Positions 16,905-27,380 of a stretch of DNA of 64,000 bases are shown piece after piece. The notes below the pieces were generated by a model. That model worked only from the letters and a program-made list of their open reading frames with translations, made no database searches and was not told the origin of the DNA. Numbering within the stretch: the first letter of the stretch is position 1; every line of letters begins with the position of its first letter. This stretch comes from Pannonibacter phragmitetus_B (lineage in GTDB: Bacteria > Pseudomonadota > Alphaproteobacteria > Rhizobiales > Stappiaceae), in the NCBI RefSeq assembly GCF_050510895.1, contig NZ_JBNINT010000001.1, forward strand, positions 930,001 through 994,000. Direction: 5' to 3'. The translations under genes and the position numbers were made by a program.

Positions 16905-17974
16905 ATGCAAAATCTCGGCAGGCTGGCTGAACTTGCAAGGGACAACACCCCGGCAGGCCGGCGTGCGCTCGTCGATGCGGTAACTGACATGTTTATGACT
17001 GCCGCCCCCGATCAGGTCGATCACATCAGCTTGCTCTTCGGCGATATCGTGCTCAAGGTGATTGGCAAGCTGGAGGAAGAAGCTCGCATGGCACTTGCTG
17101 TGCGTATCAGCGAGGCGGATGCTGCACCGCGAGACCTGATCATGTCGCTTGCTGCGGATCAGATCAATGTGGCAGCCCCCATTCTTGCCGGCTCGCCCGT
17201 TTTGACCACCGGTGATCTTGTCTCCATTGCCGAAACTGGCAGCATGGATCATCTGGGCGTCATCGCAGACCGGCGGCCGCTGAGCGAGGCGGTGACAACT
17301 GTCATCGTGAACCGGGGAAACACCGAAGTCCTGGCGACCGTCGCCAGCAACGAGCAGGCCCGGTTCACGGCTAACGCCTTTGATATGCTGCTGGAAAAGG
17401 CTCGCCATCATCCGATGATCCAGGAAGCGCTGATCGGCCGCGAGGATCTACCAGCTGAGGGCGCGCGCAATCTTGTTCCCTATCTCTCCGAAGAGCTGAA
17501 GAAGCGTATCCTGGATCTGGGGGAGACGGGACGCTGGTGCAGATCCTGGCGGAGCGTGCCGCACAGGAAGTGCAGGCTCAGGTGCGTGATCTGGGCAGTG
17601 CGCAGTCGCGTGCGAAGATGCTGATTGATGACGTCAAAGCCCGGCGGCGTCCGATTGATGATGCCGTGAACCAGTTTTCCAAGACGGACCGTCCGGTAGA
17701 CCTTGCCCATCTGCTGGCAGAGGTGAGCGAGCTGCCCACCGCTATGGTTGCCCGGGTTTTCTTCAGTGCCGATGATGCGCCGTTGATCATTCTGTGCCGC
17801 GCCAATGGTGTGACGGACAATGCCTACAAGAACATCGTCAAGCTGCGGGCCCAGCGGTTGAAGATGAACGGGCAGGATATCAACGAAGCGTTTCTGCGCT
17901 ATGGCCGTATGCAGAGGGCAGAGGCAATGCGCGCGCTCACCGTGATCCGGGAGCGCGCGAAGAAAGCCTCCTGA
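16905..17974 (+). CDS. DUF2336 domain protein, second copy (frame broken by one base)
   Basis: This is a paralogue of the protein at 7600-8685, about 356 residues once repaired. The frame from ATG 16905 runs well to LKKRILDLG, then the homologous sequence continues in another frame as VQILAERAAQEVQ. The break is in a run of five Gs (17517-17521); adding one G restores LDLGGDGTLVQIL. The same solenoid features are seen, for example ASNEQARFTANAFDMLLEKA. The N-terminal part is clearly diverged from the first copy. Function unknown, soluble. I regard the break as a sequence error. Confidence 0.8.
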
Positions 17975-17992
17975 AGAGGGCGCGGCTTCAGG

Positions 17993-18630
17993 TCAGGCAG
18001 CAGCCCGGCGCAGGGCGGCCGTCATGGCAGCTGCGCCAATCAGCAGGGAGCCGCCGAGCCTGTTAAGCGCCTTCATGAGGGAAGGTTTGCGGATCTGCCT
18101 TCTGAGGGCGGAGGCGGCCACTGCATAGACGCCTGCATTCAAGGCTCCCAGCACAACGAAGGTCACTCCCATCAGCATCAGCTGCGGCGCCACAGGAGCG
18201 GCAGGGGCGATGAAGTGCGGCAGGAAGGCAATGAAGAAGGCGATGCCCTTCGGATTGAGGCTTGTCACCACATAGGTGTTCCAGAAGATCTTGCGGGGCT
18301 CAATGGCCGGGGCGGAGGCCTCTACCTGATCCGCAGCGGGAACGAATGGCGGCTGCCGCCACATCTTGATGCCAAGCCACAGCAAATAGAGTGCGCCAGC
18401 CCATTTCAGTGCCGTGAAGGCGGTGGCAGAGGCGGCAAGAACTGCGCCGAGGCCAAGCAGCGAGGCTGTGGCTGCAGTTGCATCCCCAGAGCTACGCCCA
18501 ATACACAGGCCCCGGCCGATTTGCGGCCATGTGACAGCGCATAGCTGATTACCAGCAGGATGGTCGGCCCAGGAATGGCGAGCACAACGAGAGTGGCCGC
18601 CACATAGGCGATGTAGAGTTCCAGTGTCAT
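17993..18630 (-). CDS. LysE/RhtB family amino acid exporter (frame broken by one base)
   Basis: LysE/RhtB proteins export amino acids or homoserine lactone-like compounds across the inner membrane. The protein starts at ATG 18630 with MTLELYIAYVAATLVVLAIPGPTILLVIS-type sequence: the early IPGPT motif is a family hallmark. Six helices are expected in the 212 residues, and later parts read LKWAGALYLLWLGIKMW and NPKGIAFFIAFLPHF, also typical. The frame breaks at CCCC (18484-18487); one more base gives GVALGDATAATASLLG. The start and C-terminus are otherwise intact. The substrate cannot be told. Confidence 0.82.
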
Positions 18631-18745
18631 TCCACAATCCTCGCGAAAAAGCCCGGTTCTTTGCCAACAGGTAAAGCGAGCCATGACGCAGAACATTTTG
18701 CAAGCTGGATTCTGGAGTTGGAGCTGACAGGCAGACAGAAAAGGA

Positions 18746-18762
18746 AGCCCGCAGTGCGGGCT
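18746..18762 (-). terminator. Terminator of the BA14K gene
   Basis: AGCCCGC-AGT-GCGGGCT hairpin followed on the minus strand by TTCCTTTTCTG, about 30 bases after the stop codon. Confidence 0.75.
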
Positions 18763-18791
18763 CCCTCAGGAAAGTGGGCAGACGGTCGGCG

Positions 18792-19310
18792 TTACTGGCA
18801 AAAGCGCTGTTCGCCGCCATAGGTCGTGAAGGTGCCTGTGCGCGAGTTGAAGCTGCGGTAACGCGAGCTGCAGTACTCGTACCAAGCCGGGCTCCAGGGC
18901 AGATAGCCGGGAGAGGTGTCTGGGGCGCCATAGACCGGACCGGGAGCCGGAATAGGAGCCGGAGCCGGCGGGTAGTAGGCCGGGGGAGGCGTGGAGGCGC
19001 TGGCGCCGCCGCTCATGGTGCCCAGCAGAATGGCACCGGCGGCGAGGCCGATGACACCGGCAGCAATGGCGGCATCGGAGTTGTCCCGCTTGCCGCGGCG
19101 CTCTTCGTGACGGTCCCGGCGACGTTCGATCCGGTTCCGGTCTTCCCAGCCACTGTCGTAGCCCCGGTCGTAACCGCGCTCGAAGCCGCGGCCATGGCCC
19201 CAGCCGCCATGCCGCTCACCCCAGCCGCCCGCTTGCGCGCCGGTTGCCAGCGGCGCCAGCAGACTGGCCGAAAGGGCGGCAGTCAAAATGCGCTTGGTCA
19301 GGGTGTTCAT
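18792..19310 (-). CDS. BA14K-like exported protein
   Basis: The 172-residue product has a signal peptide (about residues 1-27, ending LATGAQA), a Gly/Arg/Asp-rich stretch (GGWGHGRGFERGYDRGYD), a hydrophobic segment (AAIAAGVIGLAAGAILLG at about 85-105), a proline-rich stretch and the BA14K C-terminal motif YCSSRYRSFNSRTGTFTTY. BA14K is a Brucella immunoreactive surface protein with reported lectin-like activity; its cellular role is uncertain. It is likely anchored in or outside the membrane. The ATG at 19310 is chosen because the signal peptide begins there; 25 further residues upstream look non-coding. Confidence 0.85.
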   Translation of the reverse strand: MNTLTKRILTAALSASLLAPLATGAQAGGWGERHGGWGHGRGFERGYDRGYDSGWEDRNRIERRRDRHEERRGKRDNSDAAIAAGVIGLAAGAILLGTMSGGASASTPPPAYYPPAPAPIPAPGPVYGAPDTSPGYLPWSPAWYEYCSSRYRSFNSRTGTFTTYGGEQRFCQ

Positions 19311-19536
19311 CTTCCGTCTCCTTCGCGTGAGGGGGCTAATCCGTGCGGCCCGTTCCTCTGTGTTCCGATGGTGCCAATTTGCCATGGGGGTACTGAATGC
19401 ACTCTGAGATGCCCGTTCATCTGCCGTTCATGTTGGCAACTGCCACGGCAGGGCCTTTGCCGGCCAGGCGGGGCTGTCTTTTGGCCTCCGCCCGGATAGA
19501 ATGGCGGCGAGGGAGATTGCTGTTCGGAGAACTCTG

Positions 19537-20310
19537 GTGACTGAAGCCGGAAAGGAAAAAGCTCTTCTTCAAGAGGTGGATTGCGAGGTGCGCCGTCAGG
19601 CCCGCTCGCTGCTGCGCCTTGCGCGTCATGCTGCCCTCGGTGTTCTGGAAGTGGAGACAGGCCATCCGCTTGTCTCACGGGTGACACCCGTTGCCGCCAT
19701 GGATGGAACGCCGATCGTACTGGCCTCAAAGCTCGCGGCTCACAAGCAGGCCATGCTGGCAGATGGCCGCTGCTCGCTGCTTGTGGGCGAGCCCGGCAAG
19801 GGCGATCCGTTGGCTCATCCGCGCATGACGGTGATGGCTGTCGCACAGGAAATTGAGCGCGGCTCGCCTGACCATGATGAGGCCCGCCGCCGTCATCTTG
19901 CCCGCCATCCCAAGGCTGAGCTTTACGTGGACTTTCCGGATATGAGCTTCTTCCGGCTGGAGGTGGTGCGCGCCAGCCTCAACGGCGGCTTCGGCAAGGC
20001 CTATGCGCTGAGTGCGGCAGATCTCGTGCTGCCTGCCGAAGTCTGTGAGCCGCTGTCCGGATGGGAGGCTGGTGCCGTTGCCCACATGAATGAAGACCAC
20101 GCAGATGCGCTTGCCCTTTACGCGCAGGTTCTGTGCGGCCAGCCCAAAGCGAACTGGCGCCTGACGGCCCTTGATCCCGAGGGGCTCGATCTTGCTGCCG
20201 GTGATCTGGCCTGCCGGCTTTGGTTTGAAACACCGCTCACTGAGCCCAAGGCCCTGCGCGAAAAGCTGGTGGAGCTTGCCAGGGCAGCGAGAGCGAAAGC
20301 ACCGGCCTGA
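19537..20310 (+). CDS. HugZ-like heme/flavin-binding protein (PNPOx fold plus DUF2470)
   Basis: The 257-residue product joins an N-terminal pyridoxamine-phosphate-oxidase-like split barrel (ALGVLEVETGHPLVSRVTPV, then SKLAAHKQAMLADGRCSLLVG) to a C-terminal DUF2470 domain (AHMNEDHADALALYAQVL). This layout is that of HugZ-type heme oxygenases used in iron acquisition, but many relatives have other, unknown roles. No heme transport genes are adjacent, so I call it HugZ-like only. I chose GTG 19537 because CGGAGA lies six bases upstream; ATG 19501 lacks a ribosome site. Confidence 0.82.
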   Translation: MTEAGKEKALLQEVDCEVRRQARSLLRLARHAALGVLEVETGHPLVSRVTPVAAMDGTPIVLASKLAAHKQAMLADGRCSLLVGEPGKGDPLAHPRMTVMAVAQEIERGSPDHDEARRRHLARHPKAELYVDFPDMSFFRLEVVRASLNGGFGKAYALSAADLVLPAEVCEPLSGWEAGAVAHMNEDHADALALYAQVLCGQPKANWRLTALDPEGLDLAAGDLACRLWFETPLTEPKALREKLVELARAARAKAPA

Positions 20311-20328
20311 GAGCTGACCGGGTGGCAC

Positions 20329-22091
20329 TCAGGCCGCCCGGATATTCCGCAAGAATGTGTCGAGTTCGGCCTGCAGGGCGCCCGACTGTTCCGACAGCAC
20401 ACCTACCGTGGACAGCACCTGGCGTGCACCGGAGCTTGAGTCCATGGCGCTTTCGCGAACAGTCGAAATGCTGCGGGTAATTTCGTCGCTTCCCTGCGCA
20501 ACTTCATGGACATTGCGTGCGATCTCGGATGTCACTGCATTCTGTTCTTCGATGGCCGAAGCGATTGCCGAAATCTGGCCATTGATCTGGCTGATGGCAG
20601 CAACCACAGCCTCAATGGCAGAGGAGGTGAGAGAGGCGCCGGATTGCATTTCGCCGACCTGCCGGCTGATGTCCTCGGTTGCTTGCCCAGTCTGGTTGGC
20701 AAGTGCCTTGACCTCTCCGGCCACGACGGCAAAGCCTTTGCCTGCTTCACCGGCCCGGGCGGCCTCGATAGTGGCGTTCAGAGCGAGAAGGTTGGTCTGT
20801 GATGCGATGTCGTTGATCAGCTTCACCACGTCGTCAATCTTGCGGGCAGAGGCAGCCAGAGTTCCCACTGTCTGGCTTGAGCTGCGGGCATTGTCGGTGG
20901 TGACACCTGCGGCAGTGAGAGCGGCAGTGACCTGACGGCTGATCTCGCCAATGGAAGCTGAAAGCTCTTCGGCGGCAGATGCGACGGTCTGCACGCCGCG
21001 GCTCGACTGTTCCGCCGCGGCCGCTACGGTGTTCGCCGTGGAGGAGGTGTCATTGGCGTTCCGTGCCATCATTTGCGCCGTTGCTTCCAGCTCCTTCACG
21101 GCAGTTGCAATGCTGTCGGAGACGCCCTTGACCGTGGATTCGAGACTGTCAGCAAGGCGAAGTGTCGCGTCGCGTTTTTCTTGCTCGATGCGTTCTTCCT
21201 CTTCCTTTGCCTGGGCCTGCAGGCGTTTGATCTCGATGGTCTTTTCACGGAAGGATTCAAACGCAATGGCGAGCTCTCCGATCTCGTCGCGGCTGCGCAC
21301 GTTGATCTGAACCGTGGTGTCATCCTGTGCCAGACGATTGAGAGCGTGCACGACGCAACGCAGCGGGCGGCTGATGCCGAAGATGGCAATGACAAGGGCT
21401 ATGCAGACACCTGCCACTATGGCGATCAGCGAGACAACCGTCATGACCGTCAATCCGTGAGCTTCGTGCTCCTTCGCCTGCAACGCGGCTTCCTCGGTGA
21501 ACGCGTTAAGGTCTTCGGTAAGCGTTGTCAGCTCCCGGTTCAGTTCCTGCTGCTCACGTTCCAGCTTTTCTGCGGTCATAGAAGCTCCGGAAATGTCTCC
21601 GGAGTTGATGAGTGCAATGACTTCACGGATATGTTCGTCATAGGTCTGATGCTCGGCCTCAATGCGCTTCAACTGGGCCAGTACGGTTTCGTACTTGGCC
21701 TTATGGTCTGGCGTGGTCGCGAGCTTGATTCCTTGCTGTGCAATGCTTTCTGCGTGAAGAACTTCCTTCTGCACCTTGTCTGCAAGTATTGACAGGCTTT
21801 CTGAAAGGCCGCCGACAGTGCCGGTCGCTTCACTGGCTTTCAGATCTCCGGCCCTGAGCAGGCGCTCCAGCATAAGGGCCTGTTCCATCTGGTGCAGGGT
21901 GACATTCGTAACGTTGGCTGTCAGCGGAATGGTCTCATCGGCGATCTCCGTCAGCTCTCCTCCGATTTTTGCATCTGGAGAAGCCCTGCAACAGCGATAA
22001 CCAGCATCATCGCGCTAAGAAAGCCGACGAGGCCTAGGATCTTTGCAGCGATCGAATGGAAACGGCTGACCAGTGAGCGCGAAGAATCCAT
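20329..22091 (-). CDS. Methyl-accepting chemotaxis protein, second (frame broken by one base)
   Basis: Repaired length is 587 residues. From ATG 22091 the start reads MDSSRSLVSRFHSIAAKILG, with a membrane helix (to about residue 40), then a helical periplasmic domain of 4HB type (to about 215; LNRELTTLTEDLNAFTEEA), a second helix (VMTVVSLIAIVAGVCIALVI), HAMP, and the signalling domain with ASQTNLLALNATIEAARAGE. The break is in TTTTT (21966-21970): one more base joins the frames through QKIGGELTEIADE. It stops 18 bases from the HugZ-like gene on the other strand. The ligand is unknown; the domain type differs from the first receptor's Cache. Confidence 0.9.
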
Positions 22092-22400
22092 CTACGTAGC
22101 CCTGTATTCGAAATGAGAAGTGTCTATTTTTTGGCCAAGGCCCGGTTGTGTTCCGGTCGCTTGGGTAGTTTCTCGTGCAAAGCCGATAGTTTGATGTCCG
22201 AATTAATAAACATATAAAATGAACTTAGCGGAGTGAGGTGTATTGCTGAAATAATTTTCGATATGGGTGGAATTGCATTGTCAAAAGTATCGCTGGGTAA
22301 TCAATTATGCGGAGGTTCGGTATCTATTTCTGCTTCATGTTTCGTGAAAAATTTACCGTAAGGAAGCAGTTTGCGCTGCCCGCTGGCCGGAGCAAAACAA
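22092..22400. other. Intergenic region, no gene seen
   Basis: About 300 bases, AT-rich around 22190-22330. It must contain the promoter of the second chemoreceptor, read leftwards. No open frame with a ribosome site and no structured RNA was found. Confidence 0.45.
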
Positions 22401-22424
22401 AAGCCGCCCTGTGTGGGGCGGCTT
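22401..22424 (-). terminator. Terminator of the Tim44-like gene
   Basis: AAGCCGCCC (22401-22409) and GGGCGGCTT (22416-22424); on the minus strand it is followed by TTTGTTTTG. Confidence 0.85.
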
Positions 22425-22452
22425 TCGCGATGGTTGGATCTGATGGCGAGCG

Positions 22453-23480
22453 TTACTCGGTGCCCTGAATGGCGGCGAGTAGCCATTCTCCCCATTCTGG
22501 CGGCGGAAGGTCCACAACTCGGTACTTTCCTGCGGCTCTTCCAGACTGCCCGACAGGACGCTGCCGGAGTTGCGGTCGAGGATGGCGTCCAGGGCCGAGA
22601 AGCGCATGGCGACCGTCGCGTAGTCGTCGCTGCCTTCGCTCCAAGCCTCGGAAAGATCACCCTGCAGCAGCTTGACGTCCGAAACGCTGTTGCGCTTGCC
22701 GGAGGAGGCGAGTTCGCCCAGTTCTTCCGCGAGGAAGGACATGGCCTCCGGCGTCGCCAGACGGCGCAGGGCAGCGTAGTCCTCGCGGCCATAGGCTTCC
22801 TGGACTTCGGTCAGCATCTGCTCGAAGCGGTCGAAATCGGCAGCTTCCAGTTCCAGAGGTGTATCCATGACTGGCGCCGAGGCTGGTGCCGCAGCAGACT
22901 GGTTTGCGTTGCCGCCGCCTGTGCCGCCAAAGCCGAACGAGCGCCCTGCATTTCCGCCCATGCCAGTTCCGCCCATGCCAGTGCGGAAGTCAGGGCGAGC
23001 GCCACCCGCCGCTGCCGGCTGCTGACGCCGCGCGGCCAGGAAACGCATCACGAGCATTGCGATACCGGCGATCAGGGCGACCTGCAGGATCAGGCCGAGG
23101 AATCCGGCAAAGCCGCCGAGACCACCACCAAACAGCATGCCGAAGAGGCCGCCCATGAGCAGGCCGCCGAGCAGCGCGCCGCCCATGCCGCCGAAAAGTC
23201 CGCGCGAAGGCTGGGCTGCCTGCTGCTGCCGTGCGGCTGCACCCGGTGCTGCCTGCTGGCCCTGTGCGGGCTGCGGCGTCATGGTGCGCTGCATCGGGGC
23301 GGCAGTGCCGGGGGCTGTGTTGGTCGGAGCGGGAGCGGAATAGGTGCGGCTGCCACGGCTGCCGAAGCCGCTGCTTCCGGCCCGGCGGGCTTCGGCAAAC
23401 TCAACTGCGGCAAAAAGGGTCGCGATTCCAAGGACAAGGGCGGCTGTCGTCTTGCGCATCCGGCGGGCGGCAGCAGGCAT
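22453..23480 (-). CDS. Tim44-like domain protein (frame broken near the 3' end)
   Basis: The 342-residue product (repaired) has an N-terminal helix/signal (RKTTAALVLGIATLFAAVEF), a low-complexity Ala/Pro/Gln/Gly region, a glycine-rich membrane stretch (LLGGLLMGGLFGMLFGGGLG), a helix near residue 145, and a C-terminal Tim44-like NTF2-fold domain (FDRFEQMLTEVQEAYGRED...). The frame breaks at CCCC (22490-22493); one more base gives the usual ending WLLAAIQGTE. Family members are membrane-anchored bacterial relatives of mitochondrial Tim44; the role here is unknown. I chose ATG 23480, after GGAGG seven bases upstream. Confidence 0.83.
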
Positions 23481-23589
23481 CAAGGTTTCCTCCAATAGGG
23501 CCCATAACGGGCATAACCAGTCTGATATGGGGTCGAACCTTCTGCGTTACCAGAGTGATACAATGGCTGGTTACGTGTTTTTCCGCATG

Positions 23590-23618
23590 AAAAAGGGCGG
23601 AGCCGCAGCTTCGCCCTT
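23590..23618 (-). terminator. Terminator of the oxoprolinase gene
   Basis: AAGGGCG (23593-23599) and CGCCCTT (23612-23618), followed on the minus strand by a T run, about 20 bases after the stop codon. Confidence 0.75.
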
Positions 23619-23639
23619 CGTCCGTCTCATGCCGGAGCT

Positions 23640-26600
23640 TCAGTCCAGGCGGCCCCAGCCACCCGCTGTCGGAGTGATCATGGTCACCGCTTCGCCGGGC
23701 TCCAGGACGGTCTGATCACAGCCCTTCAGCACTTCGATCCGCCCGCCGAGACGGCGCACTTCCGTGCGGCCAAGCTGTCCGTTCTCGCCGCCTTCCATGC
23801 CCTTCGGGGCAATGGTACGGTGGGAGCCGAGAATGGCGAGATCCATCTTCTCCAGGAAGCGCAGCGTGCGGAGCGTGCCGCCGCCCGCAGACCATTTGCC
23901 CTTGCCGCCCGACCCCTTGCGGATGTGGAAGTCCTCCAGCAGCACGGGGAAGCGGAATTCCAGCACTTCCGGATCGGTGAGGCGGGAGTTGGTCATGTGC
24001 ACATGCACCCCGTCCGTTCCATTGAAACCGGGACCAGCGGGAGAGCCGGAGCAGATGGTCTCGTAGTACTGGTAGGTGTTGTTGCCGAAGGTCAGGTTGT
24101 TCATGGAACCCTGACTGTTGGCCATTGCCCCCAGTGCCGCAAACAGCGCGTTGGTGACGTGCTGTGAGGTCTCTACGTTGCCTGCCACAACGGCTGCCGG
24201 ATATTCCGGCTTCAGCATGCAGCCATCCGGCAGGATGATGCGGATGGGCCTGAGGCAGCCTGCATTCATCGGGATGTGCCCATCCACCATCACGCGGAAG
24301 CAGTAGAGCACGGCTGCGCGGGTCACTGGCTCCGGCGCGTTGAAGTTGTTGGCTGCGACCGGGCTGGTGCCGGTGAAGTCAACGGTTGCCTCGCGCTTGT
24401 CCTTGTCGACGGTGATCTTCACCTTGATCACCGAGCCTTGGTCTGTCGGGTAGTCGCAGGCGCTGTCCTTCAGCGCAGAGATCACCCGGCGGACGCTTTC
24501 CTCGGCATTGTCCTGCACATGGCCCATGTAGGCCTGCACCACATCGAGGCCGAAGTGGGTGACCATCTTGCGCAGTTCCTGAATGCCCTTCTCGTTGGCA
24601 GCGATCTGCGCCTTCAGGTCGGCGACGTTCTGGTGAACATTGCGCACCGGATAAGGATGGCTGGTCAGCAGCTCGATCAGCTCCGCCTCGCGGAACCGGC
24701 CCTGATCAACAAGCTTGAAGTTGTCGATGAGCACGCCTTCTTCGTCCACCGTGGTTGCAAGCGGGGTCATGGAGCCGGGGGCCGAACCGCCCACATCCGC
24801 ATGGTGGCCGCGGCTGGCGGACCAGAACAGGATCTCCTTACCTGCATCGTCAAACACCGGTGAGACCACGGTGATATCCGGCAGGTGGGTACCGCCGTTA
24901 TAGGGGGCGTTGAGAGCGAAGACATCGCCGGGGCGGATCTTGCCTTCGTTGAGCTTGATCACCGTTTCGACGGACCGGTCCATGGAACCCAGATGCACCG
25001 GCATGTGCGGTGCATTGGCCACCAGGGCGCCGTTGCGGTCAAACACGGCGCAGGAGAAGTCCAGCCGCTCCTTGATGTTCACCGAATAGGCGGTGTTCTG
25101 CAGCGTCAGGCCCATCTGTTCGGCGATGGACATGAAGAGGTTGTTGAACACCTCCAGCATCACCGGATCTGCATGGGTGCCGATGGCGGCAGAGCGTTCC
25201 AGCGGCACGACACGGCGCAGGATCACGTGGTCCTTGACGTTTATTTCTGCCTGCCAGCCCGGTTCCACGACGATTGTGGCATGCGGCTCGATCACGAGGG
25301 CAGGGCCGGGCACCTTCATGCCGGGTTTGAGGCCCGCACGCAGGTATACGTCCGCGTCATGCCACTGGCCGGACGCGTAGAAACGGGTGGTGCGGGCAGG
25401 TTCCGGCGTGCCTTCAGTCAGCGGATGATCCGCCTCGATGATGCCGGCGCCACCGCCGGAGCTTTCAACTTCGAGGGCTTCCACCACCACAGGCTTGTTT
25501 TCGTAGGCAAAACCGAACTGCTTGCGGTGCGCATCCTCGAAGGCTGCCATCATCTCTGCCGGGCTCGCCAGCAAGACGGGCAGGGGGTGTCGGTGCCCTC
25601 ATAGCGCAGATGGGCGCGGGTCAGCGTCTCGCAGTCATCGCCTGTGACGCCTTGCGCCTTCAGTTCGGCTTCGGTCTGGGCGGCAAGCTCGGTGCGCAAG
25701 GTGTCGAGCGCGGGCATCAGCGCGTCTTCCAGCCGCTTGATCACCGCCTGCTGGCGGCTGGCGCGGATGTCGGCAAGACCCATGCCGTAAGCCGAGAGAA
25801 TGCCGGAGAAGGGATGCAGGATCACCGTCTCCATGCCGAGGCTGTCTGCCACCATGCAGCCGGACTGGCCGCCCGCGCCGCCAAAGCAGGTGAGGGCATA
25901 GCCGGTCACATCATAGCCGCGCTGCACGGAGATCTTCTTGATGGCATTGGCCATGTTCTCGACGGCAATGCGCAGGAAGCCATCGGCCACTTCTTCCGGC
26001 TTGCGTCCGCCGCCGATCTTGTCCGCCAGTTCCGCAAAGGCCGTCTTCACGGCCTCTGCATCCAGCGCCTCGTCCCGGTTGGGGCCGAAGATCTTCGGGA
26101 AGAAATCCGGGATCAGCTTGCCGGTCATAACGTTGGCGTCGGTTACGGCCAGCGGGCCGCCGCGCCGGTAGCACTTCGGACCGGGGTTTGCGCCAGCCGA
26201 GTCCGGGCCCACTTGGAAGCGTCCGTCCTTATAGTGCAGGATCGAGCCGCCACCAGCGGCCACCGTGTGGATCATCATCATCGGCGCGCGCATGCGCACA
26301 CCGGCCACTTCCGTCTCGAAGGCGCGCTCATAAGTGCCATCGAAATGGCAGACATCCGTAGACGTGCCGCCCATGTCGAAGCCGATGACCTTCTCAAAGC
26401 CCGCAAGCCGGGATGTCTCGACCGCGCCGACGACACCGCCCGCCGGGCCGGAGAGGATTGCATCCTTGCCTTGGAAGAGGTCTGCCGCTGTCAGGCCGCC
26501 GGAGGACTGCATGAACATTAGGCGCGGACCTTCGCCCAGCTCTTCCTGCACCTGCTGCACGTAGCGGCGCAGGATCGGGGAGAGATAGGCGTCCACCACC

Positions 26601-27226
26601 GTCGTATCGCCGCGCCCCACCAGCTTCATCAGCGGGGAGACCTCGTGGCTGACGGAGATCTGCGGGAAGCCCATCTCACGGGCGATGGCAGCAACGCGCT
26701 TCTCGTGGTCCGGATAGGCATAGGCGTGCATAAAGACGATGGCGACGGAGCGGATGCCATCGTTCCAGGCTGCTTTCAGCGCCGCGCGGGCTTCCGCCTC
26801 GTCCAGCGGCGTCTCCAGCGTGCCATCGGCGCGCAGGCGTTCGCTCACCTCGTGGACGCTCTCGTAGAGCAGTTCCGGCTTGATGATCTCCTTGGCGAAA
26901 ATGTCCGGGCGGGCCTGATAGCCAATGGCCAGCGCGTCGCGGAAGCCCTTGGTGGTGATCAGGGCCGTGCGCTCGCCCTTGCGCTCCAGCAGGGCGTTGG
27001 TGGCGACCGTCGTGCCCATCTTCACCGTGGCGATGGCGCCGGAGGGGATCGCGTCCCCAGCATCAAGGCCCATCAGCTCACGGATGCCCTGCACGGCGGC
27101 ATCGCGGTAGGCTTCCGGGTTTTCTGAGAGCACCTTATGCGCGCGGATTGTCCCATCGGGCGTACGTCCGACGATGTCGGTGAAGGTGCCGCCGCGATCA
27201 ATCCAGAAATCCCACTGACCGTTCAT
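23640..27226 (-). CDS. Fused 5-oxoprolinase/hydantoinase, HyuA-HyuB type (frame broken by one base)
   Basis: Family members hydrolyse 5-oxoproline (to glutamate) or N-carbamoyl/hydantoin rings with ATP. The N-terminal HyuA half (about residues 1-550) has FWIDRGGTFTDIVGR and VIGFDMGGTSTDVCHF; the C-terminal HyuB half (about 560-1195) has LNAPYNGGTHLPDITVVSP and FNGTDGVHVHMTN. As read, the gene is split near YEGTDTP; the break is in five Gs (25583-25587), and one more base gives TPLPVLLASPAEM, a single 1195-residue protein as in known fused oxoprolinases. A true split into two overlapping genes is the less likely alternative. It is upstream of a TRAP transporter and an oxidase, so the substrate is probably imported. 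Confidence 0.88.
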
Positions 27227-27277
27227 TTTTTCATCCCTCTGGGTACGGTTCTTCCATGGCTGGACTTCAGGTTATGT

Positions 27278-27304
27278 TTTTGTCGATATTTTGTCGATAA
27301 ATTA
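27278..27304. promoter_or_regulatory. Tandem repeat and shared motif upstream of the oxoprolinase gene
   Basis: TTTTGTCGATA occurs twice back to back (27278-27288, 27289-27299), one helical turn apart. The second copy extends to TGTCGATAAATTA (27292-27304), which matches TGTCAATAAATCA (31857-31869) upstream of the DadA-like gene at 11 of 13 bases, in the same orientation relative to the gene. A MarR-type operator is likely. Confidence 0.5.
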
Positions 27305-27380
27305 TTTTTGTGTTCGGGCCGCCATACGTCCGTTTGCTCCGGTCCCTTGGCGCTGACGCATCGCGGCCCGAAGGCTCCCC

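Noticed and set aside
23640..27226. Two separate genes, hydantoinase A and hydantoinase B
   Set aside because: The two frames overlap at a five-G run exactly where fused oxoprolinases are continuous, and one more base joins them smoothly. Errors of this kind are common in the window.
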